This document shows positions 15,833-24,936 of a stretch of DNA of 64,000 nucleotides, piece by piece; positions within the stretch are counted from its first letter, which is position 1; every line of letters begins with the position of its first letter. The stretch is from Gammaproteobacteria bacterium UBA5109 (lineage in GTDB: Bacteria > Pseudomonadota > Gammaproteobacteria > Pseudomonadales > Pseudohongiellaceae). The translations under genes and the position numbers were made by a program. The stretch covers positions 248,001-312,000 of the forward strand of contig DHZH01000006.1 in NCBI GenBank assembly GCA_002414385.1, written 5' to 3'. The notes beneath the pieces were generated by a model. The model saw nothing but the letters and a program-made list of their open reading frames with translations. It was not told the DNA's origin and searched no databases.

Positions 15833-18213
15833 TTGTCTACTCTGCCAGCAAGCAGCAGTTTGTCAGCGATGTCCAGAAGAACGTCATCCACCGCAGAATT
15901 CTCTCGGAAATGAAACGGCGCCTTTCTCACGGTGCTGGTGAAAGTGAAATCAGTTCTTGGCGCAATTCTCTGCAGTACATGTCGAACCTGTTGTCAGATG
16001 ATGACATACCGGTCGATGCCGGCGTTTCCATTGAATACTCCATTCCGCTGACCAGTAAGCGCATCGACTTCATTCTTAGTGGTCAGGATGAGAACCGGCG
16101 CGATACAGCCGTCATCATCGAACTCAAACAATGGAGCAGCGCCGACAGCACCACCAAGGACGGCATTGTCAGCACCTTCCTTGGCGGCAGCAAGCGGGAA
16201 ACCGCTCATCCCTCCTACCAGGCCTGGTCCTATGCTGCGCTGATCGAGGATTACAACGAAACGGTGAGGCATGACAACATCCACCTGGCCCCTTGCGCCT
16301 ATCTGCACAACATGGAGTCCAGGGATATAATCAATGATCCGTTTTATGCCGAGCACACCCAAAAAGCACCGGCGTTCATTGCCACCGATGTGCTTAAGCT
16401 GCAGGCTTTCATCAAGCAATTCGTGCGCCATGGTGACAGCAACAATGTTATGTACCGGATCGAGCATGGCAAGATCAAACCATCCCGAAACCTGGCGGAC
16501 TCACTGTTATCCATGCTAAAGGGCAATCAGGAATTCCTGATGATCGACGAGCAGAAACTGGTGTATGAAACTGCCTTGGACCTGCTCTATCTTAGCGGGA
16601 AGCAGAAACAGGTGCTGATTGTGGAAGGTGGCCCTGGGACCGGTAAATCGGTGGTGGCGATCAACCTCCTGGTCGAAATGACCAATCGCGAAAAGGTGGC
16701 CCAGTATGTGTCCAAGAATGCTGCGCCCAGATCCGTATATGAAGCAAAGCTGAAAGGCACAATCAGCAAGACCAGAATTTCCAACCTCTTCCGTGGTTCC
16801 GGTGCTTTCGTCAACACCGACAACGACACTTTCGATGCCCTGATTATCGATGAAGCTCATCGCCTGAATGAAAAAAGCGGCCTGTTCAGTAACCTGGGTG
16901 AAAATCAGATCAAGGAGATTATCGCTGCCGCCAGGTTAAGTATCTTCTTTATCGACGAAGCCCAGCGCGTGACCATGAAGGATATCGGCCGCAAGGAAGA
17001 AATCGAGCGCTGGGCGTCGCAGGCTGGCGCCAGAGTCCAGACTATGGAACTGGCCTCGCAATTCCGCTGCAACGGCTCCGATGGCTATCTGGCCTTTGTC
17101 GACCATGCCTTGCAGATCCGCGAAACCGCCAACCAGAGTGCCGAAGACACCGACTATGAAGTGCGCGTGTTTGATTCCCCCGCAGCACTCAGGGATGCCA
17201 TTTACGAAAAGAACCTTAAGGCCAATAAGGCACGCACGGTGGCCGGTTACTGCTGGGACTGGGCCAGCAAGAAAGATCCGCAGGCCATGGACATCGTCTT
17301 TCCTGAATTCAATTTCGCAGCACAATGGAACCTCTCCACCGACGGCAGCCTGTGGATCATGGCCCCCAATTCTGTGAACGAGATCGGCTGCATTCACACC
17401 TGTCAGGGTCTGGAACTTGACTACATCGGTGTCATCATCGGCCCCGACCTGATCGTGCGTGATGGAAAGATCATCACCGATGCCAGCAAACGCTCGCGCA
17501 TGGACTCCTCAGTAAAGGGTTACAAAACCTTGCTGAAAAAGGATCCGGAACAAGCCCGATTCCTGGGCGATGAAATCATCAAGAACACCTACCGTACCCT
17601 GATGACCCGTGGCCAGAAAGCCTGCTACCTGTACTGCACAGATCCTGAAACCAACGACTATTTCAAAAGCCTGCTCGCACAAGCTACAAAGGCGCCAGAG
17701 GCACCCGAAGAGCTGTATCCGGGTCTGACACTGAAAATCGTGCATGCAGAAGAGATAGAGAATCATGATAACGCCGTCCCCATCTACGACCTGCGTATCG
17801 CTGCAGGTGATTTCAGCGACTACCAGCAGGCCAACGAAGCAGATTGGGTAGAGCTGCCAGAAGATTACCGGGCTCTGCCCGGACACTTCGTCGCCCGTGT
17901 GGTGGGCGAATCCATGAACAGACGCATCCCCAATGGCGCCTGGTGCCTGTTCCGATCAGAGCAGGGTGGCACACGCCAGAACAGGATCGTGCTGGTCCAG
18001 CACCGCGACATCCAGGACATTGATAACGGTGGCCACTACACCGTCAAGCGCTATCACAGCGAAAAGAAAAGTAACGCGGATGGTACCTGGCAGCACGAAA
18101 GCATCATCCTGAAGCCGGAAACCAATATGCCGGGATACCAGGAAATTAAACTGAGTGAAGATGAGGCAGCGGACCTGAAAGTGCTGGGGGAGTTTGTGGC
18201 GGTGATTGGGTAA
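15829..18213 (+). CDS. Nuclease-like / DUF2075 helicase / S24 peptidase fusion protein
   Basis: Encodes 794 residues in three apparent parts. Residues ~1-230 hold a PD-(D/E)xK-like signature (Asp80 in KRIDFIL; Glu98 and Lys100 in VIIELKQW). Residues ~255-640 form a DUF2075 superfamily 1-like helicase: Walker A EGGPGTGKS (266-274), Walker B LIIDEAHR (338-345) and CIHTCQGLELDYIGV. Residues ~680-794 match the LexA/UmuD S24 peptidase fold, with VVGESMNRRIPNG (candidate Ser695) and YTVKRYH (Lys740) as the Ser-Lys dyad. The gene is coupled to the upstream MazG-like gene and ends five bases before the methyltransferase-HNH start. Defence is inferred from context. Confidence 0.85.
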   Translation: MIVYSASKQQFVSDVQKNVIHRRILSEMKRRLSHGAGESEISSWRNSLQYMSNLLSDDDIPVDAGVSIEYSIPLTSKRIDFILSGQDENRRDTAVIIELKQWSSADSTTKDGIVSTFLGGSKRETAHPSYQAWSYAALIEDYNETVRHDNIHLAPCAYLHNMESRDIINDPFYAEHTQKAPAFIATDVLKLQAFIKQFVRHGDSNNVMYRIEHGKIKPSRNLADSLLSMLKGNQEFLMIDEQKLVYETALDLLYLSGKQKQVLIVEGGPGTGKSVVAINLLVEMTNREKVAQYVSKNAAPRSVYEAKLKGTISKTRISNLFRGSGAFVNTDNDTFDALIIDEAHRLNEKSGLFSNLGENQIKEIIAAARLSIFFIDEAQRVTMKDIGRKEEIERWASQAGARVQTMELASQFRCNGSDGYLAFVDHALQIRETANQSAEDTDYEVRVFDSPAALRDAIYEKNLKANKARTVAGYCWDWASKKDPQAMDIVFPEFNFAAQWNLSTDGSLWIMAPNSVNEIGCIHTCQGLELDYIGVIIGPDLIVRDGKIITDASKRSRMDSSVKGYKTLLKKDPEQARFLGDEIIKNTYRTLMTRGQKACYLYCTDPETNDYFKSLLAQATKAPEAPEELYPGLTLKIVHAEEIENHDNAVPIYDLRIAAGDFSDYQQANEADWVELPEDYRALPGHFVARVVGESMNRRIPNGAWCLFRSEQGGTRQNRIVLVQHRDIQDIDNGGHYTVKRYHSEKKSNADGTWQHESIILKPETNMPGYQEIKLSEDEAADLKVLGEFVAVIG

Positions 18214-18217
18214 GGGT

Positions 18218-19948
18218 ATGTCACAGAACTACTACAATGACAATGCAAGCGCATTATTCGACCGCTACCAGCAACTTGATCCGGCCGCGATTCATGCTGG
18301 CTGGCTTAAGCATTTACCTGCCACCCCTGGACTGGCCTGTGATATAGGTGCAGGTTCCGGGCGTGATGCCAACTGGCTGGCTGCACAAGGCTGGGATGTC
18401 ATTGCAGTGGAACCGGCTCGTGCACTTCGTGAAATGGGCCAGCAGCACAGCCACCCTAATGTCACCTGGCTGGATGACGCCTTACCGGAGCTGAGCAGGC
18501 TGCGAACTGCCGGTCATCGTTTTAATCTTATTCTTATCAGTGCAGTGTGGATGCATTTGCCACAAAGCAAAAGAGAACGTGCTTTTCGTATCCTTTCCGA
18601 ACTACTGGCACCAGGTGGAATTCTGGTTATCACGCTGCGGCATGGGAGCGATAAAAGAGAGAGTCGTGAGAGAGGATTTCATCCGGTATCAACGGAAGAG
18701 TTAAACCACTTTGCAAGACAACGTGCAATTGCCGTACTGGACGTCAGCCGGAACAACCTGGATCAAATGAACAGAGCTAGTGTCAAATGGGAAACCATCA
18801 CCTTCCAGCTTCCGGATGATGGTACCGGGAATCTGCCGCTACTTCGTCATATCATCGTAAATGACGACAAGGCAGCAAGTTATAAATTGGGTTTGCTGCG
18901 CACTCTGATCAGAATTGCAGAAAGTGCATCGGGCATGGTCATCAAGCGTACCGATGACACTGTTACTATTCCATTTGGACTGGTTGGTCTCTATTGGCTA
19001 AAACTCTACAAACCGCTGGTGCTGCAGCACAACCTTCTACAGACCCCAACAGCCAGCCATCAGGAAAGAAAAGGTTACGGCTGGGCAGGTGAAGATTTCT
19101 GGAAACTTGATAGCTTCTCAAATTATGATCTCCGTGTTGGCAGTATATTTGCGGCCGAACAGGCCAGCATTCTTATCGGAGCGATAAGAGATGCCTGTGC
19201 CAACATCCAGAAGATGCCTGCCCACTTCATCACCTACCCGGGGCAAAACAGGCAGGTCTTTACTTGTGAACGTAAAAGTATACGAAGGCAACAGAACCAA
19301 CACTGGCGAATTGACAAGGAAACACTCAGCCTTTTCGGTGAATTCACAATCCCTGCCAGCCTGTGGCAGAGCATGGGACAATTTGCCTGTTGGCTTGAAC
19401 CGGCCATTATTCGGGAATGGGCAGCCCTCATGAACCGTTATGATTTACAGTACGACAGCAGCATTTTCGAAAAAGCCTTCGAATGGGAAGAAGGGCGTCG
19501 CGATACCAGTATTGCCAGAAAGCAGGCAAGCAGGCTACAGCAGGAACTGAGGCAGGAAAGCCAGTACCTTCATTGTACCTGGTCAGCAAAGCGGCTACAG
19601 GATAAACGTTTTGCCATCGACCATTGCTTTCCCTGGACACGCTGGTTGAATAATGATCTTTGGAATCTGATGCCGGCCACGGAGCAGGCGAACAACCAGA
19701 AACGGGATCGTCTGCCATCTGCGCCGCTGATGCATGAATCTGAAAATAGAATCAAAACGTGGTGGCAGCGGGCATATCTGGATAGTGAGTTTGGAGAGAG
19801 GTTCATGCTGGAAGCGGAGACGGCACTGCCACTAGTCCAGGGTGACAAACAGGATGTAGAAGGTATCTTTGAGGCAATGTTACATCAGCGGGCGAGGTTG
19901 AAGGCTAATCAGCAGATTGCGGAGTGGAACCTTAATGCTGAAAGGTAA
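18218..19948 (+). CDS. SAM methyltransferase / HNH nuclease fusion
   Basis: Encodes 576 residues. The N-terminal ~200 residues are a class I SAM-dependent methyltransferase with motif I CDIGAGSGRDANWLA, acidic WLDD and a post-motif segment LLAPGGILVITLRHG. The middle (~200-450) is not recognised. The C-terminus carries an HNH nuclease signature: FAIDHCFPW (Asp-His), then NNDLWNLMPATEQANNQKRD. GGGTAAGGGT gives a good ribosome site for 18218; an in-frame ATG at 18206 overlaps the previous gene and is less likely. It is the third gene of the MazG/helicase operon. The methylation target and nuclease substrate are unknown. Confidence 0.8.
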   Translation: MSQNYYNDNASALFDRYQQLDPAAIHAGWLKHLPATPGLACDIGAGSGRDANWLAAQGWDVIAVEPARALREMGQQHSHPNVTWLDDALPELSRLRTAGHRFNLILISAVWMHLPQSKRERAFRILSELLAPGGILVITLRHGSDKRESRERGFHPVSTEELNHFARQRAIAVLDVSRNNLDQMNRASVKWETITFQLPDDGTGNLPLLRHIIVNDDKAASYKLGLLRTLIRIAESASGMVIKRTDDTVTIPFGLVGLYWLKLYKPLVLQHNLLQTPTASHQERKGYGWAGEDFWKLDSFSNYDLRVGSIFAAEQASILIGAIRDACANIQKMPAHFITYPGQNRQVFTCERKSIRRQQNQHWRIDKETLSLFGEFTIPASLWQSMGQFACWLEPAIIREWAALMNRYDLQYDSSIFEKAFEWEEGRRDTSIARKQASRLQQELRQESQYLHCTWSAKRLQDKRFAIDHCFPWTRWLNNDLWNLMPATEQANNQKRDRLPSAPLMHESENRIKTWWQRAYLDSEFGERFMLEAETALPLVQGDKQDVEGIFEAMLHQRARLKANQQIAEWNLNAER

Positions 19949-20019
19949 TTACAAAATACATAATTTCAGTAAGTGAGCAATAATGAAAAGTTTAAAAGCA
20001 AGTTATTTTGGGAATAATC

Positions 20020-20781
20020 GTGAACGCTGCACGTAGCAACTGGCAGCGAAATGAGTCTTTACTAGTACTGCATCTCTATTGCCGTACCCCTTTCGGGAAG
20101 CTTCACCGAAATAATCCGGAAATTATTCAATTAGCTGATGTTATTGGACGAACGCCATCTGCTGTTGCTATGAAAGCAGTCAATTTTGCTCATCTTGATC
20201 CAAATCTGAACAGACAGGGACTTTCATCAGTGAGTAAGTCAGATAGAGCCTTATGGGAAGAATTTCTGGAGGATTCAAATTCAATAGCGCTGGTTGCTGA
20301 AAAACTTTATGAAGATAGATTCCCATCCGATGAAATGGTCAGTGAAATTAATGAGGTAGCATTACCGGATGGTCCAAGTGAAGCCAGACGGGAAGTATCA
20401 GTACGTCGGGTACAGGGTTTTTTCCGCAGAGCCGTATTAACCAGTTATGAGCAGCGCTGTGCCATTTCAGGTTTGAAATTACCACAGTTGCTCGTTGCCA
20501 GTCATATAATTCCCTGGAGAAAGTCCGTGGAGCGCAGAGCTGATCCCCGTAATGGTATTGCGCTGAATAATCTTTATGACAGAGCCTTTGATGAAGGCTT
20601 ACTTACTTTTGATGAAAACTGGAAAGTCTGTTTAGCGAATGATTTAAGGGATCATATTGTTGATAGTGAGTTAAGTAAGCGTATTCTGGATATTGAAGGA
20701 AGAGAGCTGCAAATGCCGAGGCGCTTTTACCCTGATCCTGCTGCAATGGATTATCATCGACAGCGTGTGTTTAAGGGGTAG
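20020..20781 (+). CDS. HNH endonuclease, restriction-like
   Basis: Encodes about 253 residues. The N-terminal half (NWQRNESLLVLHLYCRTPFG...IGRTPSAVAMKAVNF) is a helical DNA-binding-like region shared by predicted restriction endonucleases. The C-terminal half has the HNH core: CAISG, VASHIIPWR, then NGIALNNLYDRAFDEGLLTF. The start is uncertain: GTG at 20020 fits the family's N-terminus; TTG at 20008 is in frame. An ATG at 19983 is in another frame and stops after 17 codons. No partner methyltransferase is adjacent except the upstream fusion protein 71 bases away. Confidence 0.82.
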   Translation: MNAARSNWQRNESLLVLHLYCRTPFGKLHRNNPEIIQLADVIGRTPSAVAMKAVNFAHLDPNLNRQGLSSVSKSDRALWEEFLEDSNSIALVAEKLYEDRFPSDEMVSEINEVALPDGPSEARREVSVRRVQGFFRRAVLTSYEQRCAISGLKLPQLLVASHIIPWRKSVERRADPRNGIALNNLYDRAFDEGLLTFDENWKVCLANDLRDHIVDSELSKRILDIEGRELQMPRRFYPDPAAMDYHRQRVFKG

Positions 20782-20830
20782 GGGTAAACCACACTGGTTC
20801 CTATTTGATCTTGACCAATTAGAAACTCAT

Positions 20831-21928
20831 CTAACTATCCTCATGCTCCCATTTATATCGGCGTTTAAGATCATTGCATTGGTTAAATCCGATCAGTTTA
20901 CTGTGTTGTAACTGCCCCACCACAATACCAGGCGCAATGCCGATATCCTGAGCAAAAAAGATAATAGCATCTCTTGAGAAGTTGGCTTCATTGGTAAAAC
21001 GACGAAACGCTTTTCTGGGGATTAATTCCTTTTGCGCAAAGCTATTTGCTTCGGCTTCTTTTTCTTCATCCATGCCATTGATGCCTTCCAGAAACAGCTC
21101 CTTTTTACCATGTAGAAGAATATGGCCAGCTTCATGATAGAAAGTGAACCATAAATGATCATCGGACTTATATCGGGCACTTAATTGAATTAGTGCCTTT
21201 TCAGAATTCAGCCAGCGTGTAGCGCCGCTTACGCCGGTTTTTGGTAAAGAAGGCACAAAGACAACGGCAACACCTGCTTCAGCACAGAGCGCCTGCATGT
21301 GGGGAATAAAGTCTTGTGGCGGAAGTTCGGTTAATCCCCTGATGTGATCCAGGGCTTCTCTGAAGGCGTCTTTATCAAAAGACTCACATGCAATTTTTGC
21401 GGCTGCCAATTCTCCCTGACGAAGCCATACAGAAACAGCCTCTGGACGGACTTCGTGGGTATTATGTTGTCGAAAGGCGACGGCTAAATTCGGCCACATT
21501 TTTTTCCATTGCCTGACGCTGGCAATGCCGAAGAATCGCAGTACTTCTTCGAGTTGCTCATGCTTATCGTTAAATTTTTTAATCCAGCCTAATTTGACCA
21601 TGTCTCTTAAGGGGATGCGGTCCAACCAGCTCAAGTCATTGTCGAGACGCCTTTCTTCGTCCAGTCGGGCTTGTATTTCCTGATAGTGCGCTTCGAGATT
21701 CAGCCAGTAATCCACCGGCATCCCCAGAGCTCGTTCCAGTTTGATTGCGGTTTCCGGGGTGATGCCCGAATGCCCTTTAACCAGAGAAACAATATGTTTA
21801 GGGGTTAAGCCTGTGCGTTTGGCTAACTCGTTCTGGTTCATCCCTCTGAGTGATAACTCATAAGTTAATACTTCACCGGGATGAACCGCATAGTCAGGCT
21901 GAAATTCATTCCTTGTTTGTTCAACCAT
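20831..21928 (-). CDS. HigA-type antitoxin: XRE HTH plus ImmA/IrrE-like domain
   Basis: Encodes 365 residues. Residues ~15-70 are a HigA-style Xre helix-turn-helix (HPGEVLTYELSLRGMNQNE, LAKRTGLTPKHIVSLVKGH). The C-terminal part holds a COG2856-like metallopeptidase motif, TFYHEAGHILLHG, with a downstream EEKEAEANSFAQ acidic segment. Long antitoxins of this type bind the operator of their own operon. Its 5' end overlaps the upstream HigB-like toxin gene by 8 bases. The 3' end converges with the HNH gene with about 49 bases between. Confidence 0.87.
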   Translation of the reverse strand: MVEQTRNEFQPDYAVHPGEVLTYELSLRGMNQNELAKRTGLTPKHIVSLVKGHSGITPETAIKLERALGMPVDYWLNLEAHYQEIQARLDEERRLDNDLSWLDRIPLRDMVKLGWIKKFNDKHEQLEEVLRFFGIASVRQWKKMWPNLAVAFRQHNTHEVRPEAVSVWLRQGELAAAKIACESFDKDAFREALDHIRGLTELPPQDFIPHMQALCAEAGVAVVFVPSLPKTGVSGATRWLNSEKALIQLSARYKSDDHLWFTFYHEAGHILLHGKKELFLEGINGMDEEKEAEANSFAQKELIPRKAFRRFTNEANFSRDAIIFFAQDIGIAPGIVVGQLQHSKLIGFNQCNDLKRRYKWEHEDS

Positions 21929-22265
21929 GGGTGTCCTCCACTCCTGTAATTTTAATTTGGGTTACCTTTTCCCAATCTAAACCTCCTTCTTGACGCGTTG
22001 GAACGGGATCATTTGCTACCTGAAAAATTAGTCGATATGGATGGTCCAGATCCATACTGATCTGGCCTTTACGATTACTTGTTAATTCATGACATCGGTG
22101 TGGCGGGCTGTATGGTGGATTAAATATGCCCAGGTTTGGCGCTGCATGTAAGCTTGTGAGTACAATCTTTAACAGCTTGATTCTCCGTGGACCATAGGCC
22201 TTTACCATGGCCCGCTCTTCCGTCATTTGCTTTTTGAGCTTTTTGCTCGCGAAAATGATTTCCAT
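21921..22265 (-). CDS. HigB/RelE-like toxin
   Basis: Encodes 114 residues of the RelE/ParE toxin superfamily: an N-terminal helix with SKKLKKQMTEERAMVKAYG, a central HELTSNRKGQISMDL and the strand HPYRLIFQVAND, followed by a loop and a terminal strand TQIKITGVEDTHG. HigB toxins cleave mRNA at the ribosome; here this is by family. It is the first gene of a toxin-antitoxin pair. A short near-palindrome, TTAACCTTATAGGTTAA-like when read on the minus strand (about 22285-22301), just upstream may be the operator. Confidence 0.8.
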   Translation of the reverse strand: MEIIFASKKLKKQMTEERAMVKAYGPRRIKLLKIVLTSLHAAPNLGIFNPPYSPPHRCHELTSNRKGQISMDLDHPYRLIFQVANDPVPTRQEGGLDWEKVTQIKITGVEDTHG

Positions 22266-22681
22266 TCATTTTCTCCGAATTTATTAACCTATAAGGTTAA
22301 CATAAATAAAAATTACCAACAAGCTGTGCGCTCCATCCTTTGAATCAACGGGGTCAGAGTAATCTGATTTCCTCGTGAAGAATCTAAACATTCCAGACGC
22401 AAAGTTAGAGTTTTACTTATTATTAAAAGTAATAATAGAACACCCACTTCTTACTGTTTGACTAGATGCAGACCAGTGACCCCTAGCTCACGCGCACATG
22501 AGACATAATAACCTGCGGGAAGGGGTGGCTGTACTTTTCTGTGTACGTTTACTGATGCATTAACCCAACAATACTATGCCTGCCGGGTGACTTATGCGTG
22601 GTAGGATGTGTGATACAAAAAAATGCATTAGACTCAGCTTTCAACGCTGATTCGATGCCCTGTCCAGCTCGGGAGCAAGCC
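22266..22681. other. Intergenic region between higBA-type pair and TIGR03546 gene
   Basis: This 416-base divergent gap contains a REP-like GGGGTCAGAGTAATCTGA copy at 22350, an AACACCCACTTCTTAC fragment near 22440 that echoes the repeats at 25.06-25.12 kb, and dispersed repeat copy B at 22473. An upstream in-frame extension of the next gene (GTG at 22598) covers its right end but lacks a ribosome site. No RNA gene is seen. Confidence 0.5.
22473..22538. repeat. Dispersed 66-base repeat, copy B
   Basis: The partner of 13675-13740 in the same orientation, ungapped, about three-quarters identical by eye. CACATGAG and ATAACCTGCGGG are shared, while the hairpin of copy A is only partly kept here. 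It lies at the right edge of the block carrying the DUF4143 ATPase, MazG operon, HNH nuclease and HigBA-type pair, and just left of ordinary chromosomal-looking genes. Confidence 0.6.
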
Positions 22682-23185
22682 GTGCGATTACTGATCAAAC
22701 TACTCAAAGCCATCAATTCCGAAGCCCGTCCCTGGCAGATTGCCGTCGCGGTCACGCTGGGCATGATCATGGGTCTTACGCCGCTTTATCGTCTGCATAA
22801 TCTGCTGATCCTGTTCATCGCGCTGTTCGTCAGAGTTAATTTCGCCAGTTTTCTGGCCAGTTTCCTGTTGTTCTCCGGCATCGCCTGGATGCTTGATCCG
22901 GTCATGGACAGCATGGGTGAAAGCATGTTGATGGCTTCCGGCTGGCAGGGGGTATGGACCAGTCTTTTTAATACGACCCTGGGGCAACTGAGTCAGTTCA
23001 ATCATACGCTAACCATAGGCGGGCTGGCTCTGAGTCTGCTGCTGGTTCCGGTGGTTCTGCCAGGAAGCTGGCTGCTGGTGGTTCAGTATCGGGCGCGTTT
23101 CATGAGGTGGGTCAACAAGCTGCGTGTCATGCAAGTGATAAAGGCCAGCAAATTTATGCGCTTGTATGCAAGCTGGGGGAACTGA
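22682..23185 (+). CDS. TIGR03546 family membrane protein
   Basis: Encodes 167 residues from a GTG start preceded by GGGAG. KLLKAINSEARPWQIAVAVTLGMIMGLTPLY is the recognisable N-terminal core shared with DUF2062-like TIGR03546 proteins; three to four hydrophobic segments follow (about 40-62, 110-135). In-frame upstream starts (22598, 22655) have no better ribosome site. The function is unknown. The gene is followed two bases later by a TIGR03545 gene, the usual partner, so the two probably act together in the envelope. Confidence 0.8.
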   Translation: MRLLIKLLKAINSEARPWQIAVAVTLGMIMGLTPLYRLHNLLILFIALFVRVNFASFLASFLLFSGIAWMLDPVMDSMGESMLMASGWQGVWTSLFNTTLGQLSQFNHTLTIGGLALSLLLVPVVLPGSWLLVVQYRARFMRWVNKLRVMQVIKASKFMRLYASWGN

Positions 23186-23187
23186 GG

Positions 23188-24936
23188 ATGGGTAAAATTA
23201 TTCGTTGGCAGGGGCTGGTGGCCTTCGGCATAGTCCTTGGCTTGCTGATGGCCATCTCCCTGCTATTTCTGGATACCTGGATCAGAATCGGCATTGAACA
23301 GGGCGCGGGACGTCTGGTTGGCGCAGAGGTCAATGTTGAACGGGTGGAGCATCGTTTTTCGCCCTTCGGCCTCAGCCTCTATGGGGTACAGGTGACGGAT
23401 GCGGCAAAACCTAGCCATAACCGTATTCAGCTTGAATCAATCAGTGCGGACATCGAGTTACTGCCGCTATTGAGGGACAAGATCATTATTGATGAATTGA
23501 GCGCCACCAACCTGGCGTTTGATCAACCCAGGGCACAGGAGGGGAGGGTATACGATTCTGTCACAGAGACCGTCCGGGCACGCGTCGATGCATCGGGTGC
23601 CAGCCTGCCCAGTGTTGATGAAGTGTTGACCCGTTCACCTTTGCAGACGACCAGAGCCATTGAAAATGCCCAGGCCGTGTATCAGGAGCACAGCACCGCG
23701 CTTGAAAATGCTTACCAGAACCTGCCGACCAGAGAGTCCCTTGACAGTTATCGGCAGCGTCTGGAAGCCCTGCAGGAAACAGACTACGAAAACCCTGCTG
23801 AACTGCTTGCCGCCAGAGAGGAGTTTGAAGCCATTCTGGATGAACTGCGCGAAGAACAGCAAAGGCTGCAGAATTTCCGGGCAACGGTTTCCACAGCCAG
23901 GAGCGAGCTGGGTGAAGAGGTGGCCACGCTGCGTGCAGCACCGGGTCGGGACTTTGACCTGCTGAAAGGGCTGGTGGCAGGTGATGCCGGCGCCTTCAGC
24001 GAAATGACGGAAGCGGTGTTTGGCCCCCAGGCCCGCGCCTGGAGCGACAGGCTGTTTGTGGCCTACGAACTGCTGGCACCGATGCTGGCCAATAAAAAAG
24101 AACAGGAGGCCAGACCTGCACGTGGCGCAGGGCGCTGGATCGATTTTGCCGAAACCCGGGGGCTGCCGGCACTGCTGATCCGCAATGCTGATGTCTCTGT
24201 CAGTTGGGGAGAACAAAGCTTTGCCTCGCTGTGGCAGGATATTACTACCGATCATCAAACGCTGGGTCGGCCCACCACCTTTTCTGTCGATGCTGATAAC
24301 ACACCGCAATGGCAGTCACTGGCAATAGATGGCAGTTTCCGGCTGCTGGAAGCTGGTCTGCAAGCCAGTCAGCAGTGGGATATTGCGGGGGTACGCCTGA
24401 ATAATCTGGCCTTGTCGGATGCCGGGAATCTCTCAAGCAGTCTGCAGTCGGCCCTGTTATCCAGCACCGGTTCGCTGAATATCAGTGACAATGCGCTGGA
24501 TGGCAACGGTCAGATCAATCTGGCCTCACTTGCCATCGAGGCCGCAGGTTCCAATAACCTGACCACTCTGATAGCGGACAGCCTGGAGGCTCTATCCGAG
24601 TTGAGCATTTCTGCCGATATCGCCGGTATGCTCAATGCCCCGGAATTTTCGTTGCGTTCGGATCTTGATCGTCAGATGGCCCGTGCGCTGGCCGATAATG
24701 TCAGTGGCGCCGATCAGGCCAGACTGGATGAATTGCAGCAAAAACTGGATGCAATGAGTGCCGATGCGCTGGCACAAAACACCGACCAGCTCAGCCAGTG
24801 GCAGAACTGGGAAGAAGTCGGTGACGACAGGCTGGGTTCAGTTCAGGAGCTGCTGGGAATGCAACTGAACAATATTATCGATGACCCGGTTGAGGGCTTG
24901 TGGGACCGCTTGCCGGGCGGACTGTTTGGGAATTGA
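23188..24936 (+). CDS. TIGR03545 family envelope protein
   Basis: Encodes 582 residues: a single N-terminal membrane helix (about 8-30), then a large soluble region with AsmA-like features (GAGRLVGAEVNVERVEHRF, followed by repeated strands), a coiled-coil-rich segment (~160-270) and an alpha/beta C-terminus. The family TIGR03545 has no assigned reaction and is typically encoded next to TIGR03546, as here. GAGG precedes the ATG. The AsmA-like look hints at a role in envelope or lipid transport, which is inference only. Confidence 0.78.
   Translation: MGKIIRWQGLVAFGIVLGLLMAISLLFLDTWIRIGIEQGAGRLVGAEVNVERVEHRFSPFGLSLYGVQVTDAAKPSHNRIQLESISADIELLPLLRDKIIIDELSATNLAFDQPRAQEGRVYDSVTETVRARVDASGASLPSVDEVLTRSPLQTTRAIENAQAVYQEHSTALENAYQNLPTRESLDSYRQRLEALQETDYENPAELLAAREEFEAILDELREEQQRLQNFRATVSTARSELGEEVATLRAAPGRDFDLLKGLVAGDAGAFSEMTEAVFGPQARAWSDRLFVAYELLAPMLANKKEQEARPARGAGRWIDFAETRGLPALLIRNADVSVSWGEQSFASLWQDITTDHQTLGRPTTFSVDADNTPQWQSLAIDGSFRLLEAGLQASQQWDIAGVRLNNLALSDAGNLSSSLQSALLSSTGSLNISDNALDGNGQINLASLAIEAAGSNNLTTLIADSLEALSELSISADIAGMLNAPEFSLRSDLDRQMARALADNVSGADQARLDELQQKLDAMSADALAQNTDQLSQWQNWEEVGDDRLGSVQELLGMQLNNIIDDPVEGLWDRLPGGLFGN

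Noticed and set aside
19983..20033. ATG at 19983 as the start of the HNH endonuclease
   Set aside because: It is in a different frame and stops after 17 codons. GTG 20020 or TTG 20008 joins the real frame without needing a frameshift.
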